The position numbers were made by a program, and so were the translations under genes. Source: Gammaproteobacteria bacterium (lineage in GTDB: Bacteria > Pseudomonadota > Gammaproteobacteria > Ga0077536). Taken from it: a DNA stretch of 50,892 bases. The notes beneath the pieces are model-generated. The model was given only the letters and a program-made list of their open reading frames with translations, did no database searches and was not told the origin of the DNA. This document shows positions 43,877-50,892 of this stretch, piece after piece; within the stretch, counting starts at the first letter, position 1; the number at the start of each line of letters is the position of its first letter. Location: assembly GCA_019747795.1 (NCBI GenBank), contig JAIEQK010000153.1, positions 1-50,892 on the forward strand, given 5' to 3'.

Positions 43877-45124
43877 TCACGGAATGAGGATGCTGGCCTC
43901 GTTGGCGGTCAGCTCCGCGAGGGTCTCGCGCCGGCGAATCGCGACGAAGCGGTCACCGTCCACCAGCACCTCGGCCGGACGCGGCCGCGCGTTGTAGTTC
44001 GAGCTCATGGCGAAGCCATAGGCGCCCACGTCAGAGAAGGCGAGCAGCGCCCCGGGTCGCGCCGGCAGGTCGCGCTCGCGCGCCAGCCAGTCACCGCTCT
44101 CGCACACCGGCCCGACAACATCACAGCGCACCAGGGGAACGTCGTCCGCGCGCTCCACCGGCAGGACGCCGTGCCAGGCCTCGTACAGGGCCGGCCGCAT
44201 GAGATCGTTCATGGCGGCGTCGACGATGGCAAAAGTCTTGGCCGGCGTGGCCTTGACGTACTCGATGGTCGTCAGCAGGGTGCCCGCCGCGCCGACCAGG
44301 GAGCGCCCGGGCTCCATGCACACCTCGTAGCGCGCCGGTACGGCCGCGCACACCGCCGCGACCAGGTCTGCGACCGGCGGCGGCACGTCGTCGGCCTCGT
44401 AGTGGATGCCCAAGCCGCCGCCGACGTCGATGTGGTGGAGTTCGATGCCCTCGGCGCGCAGGGCCTCCGCCAGCTTCACGACTTCGTTCACCGCTTCGAC
44501 GACCGGCGCCAGCGAAGTCAGCTGGGAACCGATGTGACAGGCGACGCCCGCCGGTTCCAGCCAGTCGTCGGCCGCGATGCGGCGATACAGCGCCGCCGCG
44601 TCCGGCAGGGGCACACCGAACTTGTTCTTCTTGAGCCCGGTGGAGATGTAGGGATGGGTCTTGGGATCGACGTCGGGATTGACCCTTATGGCCACCCTCA
44701 CCCGCTTGCGCGCCGCGGCGGCGATGGCGGCCAGGCGCTCCAGTTCCGCGTCCGATTCCAGGTTGATGCAGGCGACGCCCACCGCGACCGCATCCTCGAG
44801 TTCCCGGCCCGTCTTGCCGACACCGGAGAACACCACGTCGCTCGCGCGTCCGCCGGCGGCCAGCACGCGCGCGAGTTCGCCGCCTGACACGATGTCGAAG
44901 GCCGCACCCTCGTGCATCAGCACGCGCAGGATGGAGAGGTTGTCGTTGGCCTTCACCGCGTAATGGATACGGTGAGCGCGCGTGCCGAAGGCCCGATCGT
45001 AGGCGCGGTAGTTCGCCTCGATATCGCGTCGCGAATAGACGTAGCAGGGCGTGCCGAAGGCGCTCGCGACGTCCCGGAGATCGACGTCGTCGACGTGCAG
45101 GACGCCGTTCCTGTATGCGCGCAT
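43877..45124 (-). CDS. lysA: Diaminopimelate decarboxylase
   Basis: Last step of lysine synthesis. The 415-residue PLP enzyme has the cofactor lysine K58 in YAVKANDN, the glycine loop HIDVGGGLGI, and the catalytic cysteine in GPVCESGDWL. It follows the small lipoprotein gene by 25 bp. dapF, which commonly follows in gammaproteobacteria, is absent; glnA follows instead. Confidence 0.97.
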   Translation of the reverse strand: MRAYRNGVLHVDDVDLRDVASAFGTPCYVYSRRDIEANYRAYDRAFGTRAHRIHYAVKANDNLSILRVLMHEGAAFDIVSGGELARVLAAGGRASDVVFSGVGKTGRELEDAVAVGVACINLESDAELERLAAIAAAARKRVRVAIRVNPDVDPKTHPYISTGLKKNKFGVPLPDAAALYRRIAADDWLEPAGVACHIGSQLTSLAPVVEAVNEVVKLAEALRAEGIELHHIDVGGGLGIHYEADDVPPPVADLVAAVCAAVPARYEVCMEPGRSLVGAAGTLLTTIEYVKATPAKTFAIVDAAMNDLMRPALYEAWHGVLPVERADDVPLVRCDVVGPVCESGDWLARERDLPARPGALLAFSDVGAYGFAMSSNYNARPRPAEVLVDGDRFVAIRRRETLAELTANEASILIP

Positions 45125-45149
45125 TTAAGCTCTCTCGAATTGCCGCGGT

Positions 45150-45290
45150 TCAGCGTGCCTGGAGGTCCTGGCGACTCTCGGGTTCGTCGGGAATGTAGAG
45201 GTCGCCCTTCTGGCCGCAGCCGCTCACACCGACCAGCAGCGCCAGCAGCAGCCACGCCGCCAGGCGATGACCGGACCTTGTCGTCAACAT
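45150..45290 (-). CDS. lptM: LptM (YifL)-like small lipoprotein
   Basis: A 46-residue protein with a signal peptide ending in the lipobox VSGC, followed by the family hallmark GQKGDLYIPD. LptM assists maturation of the LptD-LptE LPS translocon in E. coli. The ATG at 45290 has a GGAGGG ribosome binding site; a longer frame upstream has no such site. Position directly before lysA is the conserved one. Confidence 0.85.
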   Translation of the reverse strand: MLTTRSGHRLAAWLLLALLVGVSGCGQKGDLYIPDEPESRQDLQAR

Positions 45291-45645
45291 CGCTGCCCTC
45301 CGCGTCGGCGTGGTCGCCTGGCAACGCACACCGAAACAGCTAGGAATCACATCACTGGAAAGTGGAGTATCACGGCCGCTCGGGCCCGCGGGTCACGTGC
45401 CGTGGAAGGTCCGCGGGACCGGCCCGGCATTGTACCCACAGCCCTGGCGCGCGGCGACGGCCACGTGTTCACGCACGGTGTGCGCCCGGGTCGACGCATC
45501 TCGGGCGGGCGTCGTGCGGCCAGCACCAAGGCGGTCGGCAGGCGCCTCGACCGACGCCCGCGAGCGGACCGCGCCGGCTTGCATTGGCGTTTGCCTCGTC
45601 TGAGAATGCGGCCAACTTCATCTTTCGAGAGACCCTCGCACCCCC
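45291..45645. other. Long intergenic region between lptM and trxA
   Basis: 355 bp of GC-rich sequence between divergent genes. Open frames on both strands cover it, but none has a ribosome binding site with protein-like composition. A weak plus-strand promoter for trxA (TTGCAT 45579-45584, GAGAAT 45602-45607, 17 bp apart) is the only signal seen. cyaY, often divergent from lptM, is not here. Confidence 0.5.
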
Positions 45646-45972
45646 ATGAGCGAACACATATCCCATGTCACCGACGACTCGTTCGACGCCGACGTGCTGA
45701 AGTCCGACAAGCCCGTGCTGGTCGACTACTGGGCCGAGTGGTGCGGCCCATGCAAGATGATCGCGCCGATCCTGGAAGAGGTCTCGTCACAGTACGCCGA
45801 GCGCCTGAAGGTGGCGAAGCTCGACGTCGACCAGAACCAGGCGACTTCCATGAAGTACGGCATCCGCGGCATCCCCACCCTCATGCTGTTCAAGGAAGGC
45901 AACATCGTCGCGACCCACGTCGGCGCGCTGACCAAGTCGCAGCTCACCGCATTCATCGACGGCAACGTCTGA
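45646..45972 (+). CDS. trxA: Thioredoxin
   Basis: General cytoplasmic disulfide reductase. The 108 residues are standard, with the active site WCGPC (C33, C36) and the cis-proline loop [11 protein letters not shown]. It is followed by a hairpin and then rho, the common trxA-rho order. Confidence 0.98.
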   Translation: MSEHISHVTDDSFDADVLKSDKPVLVDYWAEWCGPCKMIAPILEEVSSQYAERLKVAKLDVDQNQATSMKYGIRGIPTLMLFKEGNIVATHVGALTKSQLTAFIDGNV

Positions 45973-45981
45973 CGCGCCTTC

Positions 45982-46010
45982 CACCTGCGCCGCAGGGTGT
46001 GGCGCAGGTG
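45982..46010 (+). terminator. Hairpin after trxA
   Basis: CACCTGCGCC (45982-45991) and GGCGCAGGTG (46001-46010) form a ten-pair stem with a nine-base loop, followed by TTCGAGCTTT. The T tract is weak, so it is a probable but not strong terminator. Confidence 0.55.
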
Positions 46011-46034
46011 TTCGAGCTTTCACGATTTCGCAGG

Positions 46035-46063
46035 TAGACGGCACCCAGGGAGCGTGCTATTTT
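46035..46063 (+). promoter_or_regulatory. Predicted rho promoter
   Basis: TAGACG (46035-46040) and TATTTT (46058-46063) are 17 bp apart. This leaves a leader of about 115 nt before rho, in line with the autoregulated leaders of rho genes. Confidence 0.45.
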
Positions 46064-46184
46064 CCTGGCACGAGTCCAAGCAGCCTGCCCGGATTCGACC
46101 TCCACTGAATTCTTGTTTAGCAGCCATCCTGGCGCGGCGCGCATGAGCGCATCGCGGTTCAATCCCACACGCGACTCTTAAACG

Positions 46185-47441
<1,257 letters not shown>

Positions 47442-47461
47442 AGGGCGCGCTCGTCGCGACG

Positions 47462-47490
47462 AAAAAAGGGGCCTCGCGGCCCCTTTTTTT
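47462..47490. terminator. Bidirectional terminator between rho and hinT
   Basis: GGGGCC (47468-47473) and GGCCCC (47478-47483) with loop TCGC, flanked by A6 on the left and T7 on the right. It has a T tract on both strands and lies between two convergent genes. Confidence 0.9.
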
Positions 47491-47510
47491 GTGCCCTGCG
47501 TGCTGCCCGC

Positions 47511-47855
47511 TCAGCCCGGCGGCCAGGCGAAGCGCCGTCCGCCGAGCACGTGCAGGTGCAGGTGGAAAACCGATTGCCCGACCGCGGCGCCGTTGTTGAC
47601 CGCCACGCGGAACGCATCACCGTGGCCCTCGGCCGCGGCGACCTTGGCCGCCACCAGCATCAGGTGGCCGAGCGTCGACTGGTCTTCGGCGGTCGCCGTC
47701 GAGATCATCACTATCGGCTTCTTCGGACACACCAGCACGTGCATCGGCGCCTGCGGATTGATGTCGCGAAAGGCGATCGCGAGAGAGTCCTCGTAGACGA
47801 TGTCAGCCGGGATCTCGCGCGCGATGATTCTCTCGAACAGGGTCTTGTCACTCAT
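47511..47855 (-). CDS. hinT: HIT-family purine nucleoside phosphoramidase
   Basis: HinT hydrolyses AMP-lysine-type phosphoramidates. The 114-residue protein has the histidine triad H98, H100, H102 in HLHLHVLGG, and the opening TLFERIIAREIPADIVYED typical of HinT. The gap to the Nudix gene is 43 bp. Confidence 0.94.
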   Translation of the reverse strand: MSDKTLFERIIAREIPADIVYEDSLAIAFRDINPQAPMHVLVCPKKPIVMISTATAEDQSTLGHLMLVAAKVAAAEGHGDAFRVAVNNGAAVGQSVFHLHLHVLGGRRFAWPPG

Positions 47856-47898
47856 CGGTTCGTTCCTGGTTAAGGACTGGGCTCAAGTGGGCGGAACG

Positions 47899-48474
47899 TC
47901 AGGGCCGCGGGCGGCGCGGCACGAACTCGGCGTGATGGCCGTCGCGCACGATATCGCCGAAGTGCAGTCCGAAGCGCCCCTGGGCGCGGTCCTGGAAGTA
48001 GCGCTTCAAGGTATGCGTGATGGTCGGGAAGGCGAGTTCCGCCCACGGGATCTCGTGTTCGTAGTAGAGCTTGCACTCGAGGCTCTCCACCCCGGGCGCG
48101 AACTCCAGTACCGGCAGGTGGGCGCGGAACATCATGTAGACCTGGTTGATCTGCGGCAGGTTGAACACCGCGAAGAGTTCATCGACCTCGACCCGCGAAC
48201 ACGCTTCCTCCCAGGTCTCGCGCGCCGCGGCCTCGGCCGTGGTCTCGCCGTTCTCCATGAAGCCGGCCGGCAGGGTCCACCAGCCGAAGCGCGGCTCGAT
48301 GGCGCGCTTGCACAGCAGGATCTGCTCGCCCCACACCGGAATGCAGCCGGCGACGATCTTCGGATTCTCGTAGAAGATCTCACCGCACGCGTCACAGATG
48401 TGACGCGGGCGATTGTCCCCGTCGGGCACGCGCCAGACCATCTGGCTGGAACCACACAGACTGCAAAACTTCAC
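47899..48474 (-). CDS. Nudix hydrolase with N-terminal zinc ribbon
   Basis: The 191-residue protein begins with a four-cysteine ribbon (C4, C7, C27, C30), then a Nudix box starting at GFMENGE and reading RETWEEACS, where the usual glycine after EE-X is cysteine. This arrangement is common in proteobacterial zinc-ribbon Nudix proteins related to NADH pyrophosphatase, but the substrate is not predictable. The start is GTG at 48474, overlapping the tesA stop as GTGA. Confidence 0.88.
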   Translation of the reverse strand: MKFCSLCGSSQMVWRVPDGDNRPRHICDACGEIFYENPKIVAGCIPVWGEQILLCKRAIEPRFGWWTLPAGFMENGETTAEAAARETWEEACSRVEVDELFAVFNLPQINQVYMMFRAHLPVLEFAPGVESLECKLYYEHEIPWAELAFPTITHTLKRYFQDRAQGRFGLHFGDIVRDGHHAEFVPRRPRP

Positions 48475-49124
48475 TGCCTAGCTTTCCTCTGCTCGGCCGC
48501 CGCCACGGCGGTCTCGATCGACGGCCACAGGGTGGCCAGGATGTCGGGCTGTCGCGCGGCGACGGGATGCAGGCCATCGGCCTGGAACGCCGCGGGATCG
48601 GTCGCGAACGCGTCCAGCATGAACGGCCCGGCCAGCACCCCCGCGCGCTTGAAGTACTCCTCGTAGACGCCCTCGAGCGCGGCAGTGTATTGCGGCCCGT
48701 AGTTCGGTGGTACCCGCAGCTTGAGCAAGAGGGGCACGGCGCCCTGCCCTTCGCAGGCCTCGAGCATGCTCGCGAGGTTGCGGTGGACCTCGGCGGGCTT
48801 CAGTCCTCGCAGCGCGTCGTTGGCGCCGAGCGCGAGGACCACCACGGCGGGATGATGGGCTTCCAGCAGCGCGCCGATGCGCCGCGCGCCGCCGGCGGTC
48901 GTATCTCCGCTGATGCTGGCGTTGACGACCCGATACGGATAGCCTTCCCGCACGAGCCGTTCGCCCAGCAGACTCGGCCAGGCCTGGTCGAGGGCGATGC
49001 CGTAACCCGCGCTCAGGCTGTCGCCCAGCACCAGGATCACCTTGTCCGCCTCCGCCGCCGCCCAACGCGAGCATGTCATGAACAGCGCAAGCAGCAGTCC
49101 GGACCATGCCGGCGAAATCGTCAT
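48471..49124 (-). CDS. tesA: Periplasmic SGNH esterase / acyl-CoA thioesterase I
   Basis: The 217-residue protein has a short signal peptide and the SGNH blocks: S36 in GDSLSAGYG, G73 in SGDTTAGG, N102 in GAND and D183/H186 in DGLHP. TesA hydrolyses fatty acyl thioesters and esters, with lysophospholipase and protease-like side activities in E. coli. The start at 49124 overlaps the divergent ybbA coding region by about 47 bp. Confidence 0.93.
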   Translation of the reverse strand: MTISPAWSGLLLALFMTCSRWAAAEADKVILVLGDSLSAGYGIALDQAWPSLLGERLVREGYPYRVVNASISGDTTAGGARRIGALLEAHHPAVVVLALGANDALRGLKPAEVHRNLASMLEACEGQGAVPLLLKLRVPPNYGPQYTAALEGVYEEYFKRAGVLAGPFMLDAFATDPAAFQADGLHPVAARQPDILATLWPSIETAVAAAEQRKARQ

Positions 49125-49779
49125 TCGCGCGCGACGTGTCGGCAAGGAGGTCATCGGGCCGCAGGGTTTGCTTCGAATACTCGATGATATCAACTTTACC
49201 GTGGCGGCTCGCGAACGGGTCGCCATCACCGGCGTGTCCGGCTCGGGCAAATCCACCTTGCTCGGACTGCTCGCGGGGCTCGACACGCCGAGCAGCGGCG
49301 ACGTCGAGATCCTCGGCCAGAGTCTCGGTGGCCTCGACGAAGACCAGCGCGCGGAACTGCGCCGCGGCCACATCGGCTTCGTGTTCCAGGCCTTTCACCT
49401 GGTCGGCAGCTTCACCGCGCTCGAGAACGTCATGCTGGCGCTGGAACTGAAGGGCGCCGGCGACGCGCGCGAGCGCGCCGCGGCGATGCTCGAGCGGGTG
49501 GGACTTGGCGCGCGGCTTGCGCATTTCCCGCGCCAGCTGTCCGGCGGCGAGCAGCAGCGCGTCGCGCTGGCGCGCGCCTTCTGCACCTCGCCGGCCGTGT
49601 TGTTCGCCGACGAACCCACCGGCAATCTCGACCAGGCGAACGCACAGGCCGTCACCGAACTGCTGTTCGGGTTGAACGCCGAGGCCGGCACCACGCTGGT
49701 CATCGTCACTCACGATCCGCTGCTCGCGGCGAGCTGCGATCGCCGCATCGCGCTGGCGGGCGGACGGCTGGTCGACTGA
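49078..49779 (+). CDS. ybbA: ABC transporter ATP-binding protein, YbbA-like
   Basis: The 233-residue ATPase has Walker A GVSGSGKST at 52-60, signature LSGGEQQRVALARAF and Walker B VLFADEPTGNLD. It closely follows E. coli YbbA in length and motifs, and the divergent position to tesA is conserved. The ATG at 49078 is preferred over an upstream in-frame ATG at 49042 because it gives the usual length. It pairs with the permease that starts right after its stop. Confidence 0.92.
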   Translation: MNSASSSPDHAGEIVIRARRVGKEVIGPQGLLRILDDINFTVAARERVAITGVSGSGKSTLLGLLAGLDTPSSGDVEILGQSLGGLDEDQRAELRRGHIGFVFQAFHLVGSFTALENVMLALELKGAGDARERAAAMLERVGLGARLAHFPRQLSGGEQQRVALARAFCTSPAVLFADEPTGNLDQANAQAVTELLFGLNAEAGTTLVIVTHDPLLAASCDRRIALAGGRLVD

Positions 49780-50892
49780 ATGGGCGCCGCGCCCGCCCTG
49801 CCGCGCCTCGCCTGGCGGTTGCTGTGGCGCGACCTCGCGAGCGGACGCTTGGCCGTGATGCTGCTGGCGACGGTCATCGCGGTCGCGAGCACCGTGACGG
49901 TGAGCCTGCTGGTGGCGCGCGTGGAATCGGCGCTGGTGGCGGAATCGAGCGCGCTCTTGGCCGGCGACCTGGCCCTGCTCGGCAGTACCGACCCGGCGAC
50001 GCGCTACCTCGAGCGCGCGCGCGCGGCCGGCCTGGACACGGCCCGCACCGCCAGCCTGCGCAGCGTGGTGGCCGCCGGCGAACGCCTCGAACTCACGCAG
50101 CTCAAGGCGGTGGACGATGCCTACCCGCTGCGCGGTCAGCTGCTGGTGAGCGACACGCCCGGCGGCACAGGCGTATCGGCGCGCCATGGACCGCCGCGCG
50201 GGGAGGTATGGGTCGAGGCGAAACTCCTGTCGCTGCTCGACCTCAGGCTCGGCGATACGGTGGGTGTCGGCCGCATGCAGCTCAGGATCACCCGGGTGCT
50301 GCTGCTCGAACCCGATCGCGGTGGCGATCTGTTCTCCATCGCGCCCCGCGCGCTCATGCATTGGGACGACCTCGCGGCCAGCGGCCTGGTGCTGCCCGGC
50401 AGCCGCATCGCCTACGCCCTCCTGCTCGCCGGCGACGGTCAGGCAGTCGCCGCTTTCCGCGAGGGCCTGACGCTCGCCACGGGCGACACGCTGCAGGACC
50501 CGCGGAACGCGCGACCGGAGATGCGCGCGGCGCTGGCCCAGGCCGAGCGCTTTCTCACCCTCGCCGCCTTCGCGGGCGTGATGCTCGCCGCCATCGGCAT
50601 CGCGCTGGCCGCGACGGGCTACGCCGAACTGCACGAGAACACGGTCGCGATCCTGAAGACGCTGGGTCTCGGCCGCCGCGCGATCACCGGCCTTCTGATC
50701 TGGGAGACGCTGTACCTGGCCGTCGCCGCCACCGTGCTCGGCGACGCGCTCGCGCTCGCGGTCGAACGCGCGCTGATCACGCGCCTGGTGCCCATGGCCG
50801 AGCATGCCGCCGCGCCGCCGGTGTCCCTCGCGCTGGCCCACGGCGGCCTGGTGGCGCTGGTCGCGCTCTGCGGCTTCGCGGTGCCGGCGCTG
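49780..50892 (+). CDS. ybbP: FtsX-like permease, YbbP-type (truncated by window edge)
   Basis: The reading frame is open from ATG 49780, directly after the ybbA stop, to the window end (371 codons). The N-terminal membrane segment at about 25-47, a periplasmic domain, and the FtsX-like membrane domain starting near 260 (ALAATGYAELHENTVAILKTLG) match the YbbP/LolC-like permeases. YbbA-YbbP with TesA may act in membrane lipid or toxin handling; the substrate is unknown. The rest of the gene is beyond the right edge. Confidence 0.88.
   Translation, partial: MGAAPALPRLAWRLLWRDLASGRLAVMLLATVIAVASTVTVSLLVARVESALVAESSALLAGDLALLGSTDPATRYLERARAAGLDTARTASLRSVVAAGERLELTQLKAVDDAYPLRGQLLVSDTPGGTGVSARHGPPRGEVWVEAKLLSLLDLRLGDTVGVGRMQLRITRVLLLEPDRGGDLFSIAPRALMHWDDLAASGLVLPGSRIAYALLLAGDGQAVAAFREGLTLATGDTLQDPRNARPEMRAALAQAERFLTLAAFAGVMLAAIGIALAATGYAELHENTVAILKTLGLGRRAITGLLIWETLYLAVAATVLGDALALAVERALITRLVPMAEHAAAPPVSLALAHGGLVALVALCGFAVPAL

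Noticed and set aside
45310-45603. Open frames in the lptM-trxA gap
   Set aside because: Several overlapping frames on both strands, arginine-rich, without ribosome binding sites; more likely GC-driven than coding.
48478-50841. Open frame of 787 codons on the minus strand over tesA, ybbA and ybbP
   Set aside because: Runs antisense to ybbA and ybbP and in another frame through tesA; repetitive R/A/G/Q composition; not protein-like.

Overview
The window is a high-GC (about two-thirds G+C by eye) chromosomal segment that looks like a gammaproteobacterium. The evidence is the gene content: FabA, ErpA, a PhoP/PhoQ-type pair, a separate GlyQ/GlyS glycyl-tRNA synthetase, NtrB/NtrC beside glnA, RraA, HemJ, and a parA-parB-atpIBEFHAGDC block preceded by mnmG-rsmG. 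I see no phage, transposase, CRISPR array or other obvious mobile DNA. Codon use and density look uniform, so this reads as core genome of a probably little-studied lineage. I cannot place it below class.

Layout. Positions 1-299 hold the 5' end of a 16S rRNA gene on the minus strand, with its leader and a strong promoter. Next come tyrS (-), a divergent mepM-type peptidase and anmK (+), then erpA, a bactofilin and a DUF6776 membrane protein (-). A tightly overlapping plus-strand group follows: hemJ, thiD, thiE, hemL and a TPR protein. A minus-strand group then carries a PepSY protein, PhoP/PhoQ-like regulators and fabA. Upstream of it, on the same strand, are a nitrilase-family amidase, rraA and glmU. 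From 16249 to 27708 the minus strand carries the F1Fo ATP synthase operon, parB, parA, rsmG and mnmG.

From 28003 the plus strand carries a GldA/GldF/GldG-like ABC system with a DUF4340 protein. A convergent unknown gene (32778-33341) follows, then glyQ, glyS, gmhB, plsC and hemB. The minus strand from 38878 to 45290 is a nitrogen and lysine block: lptM, lysA, glnA, a DUF4124 protein, ntrB and ntrC. Its regulatory sites are unusually readable: a sigma-54 promoter with two NtrC-type sites before glnA, and one NtrC-type site before ntrB. The end of the window has trxA and rho (+), hinT, a Nudix hydrolase and tesA (-), and a YbbA-like ATPase with a truncated YbbP-like permease (+).

How the genes work together. 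Themes are translation (16S, tyrS, glyQS, mnmG, rsmG), envelope building (mepM, anmK, glmU, fabA, gmhB, plsC, lptM, bactofilin), haem (hemJ, hemL, hemB), thiamine (thiD, thiE), energy (ATP synthase), chromosome partition (parAB) and nitrogen control (glnA, ntrBC). I did not find a convincing new biological system. The parts least explained by known biology are the gld-like ABC operon, the 187-residue unknown protein beside glyQ, and the DUF6776/bactofilin pair. The most checkable new observations are the regulatory sites at the glnA, ntrB and phoPQ operons.
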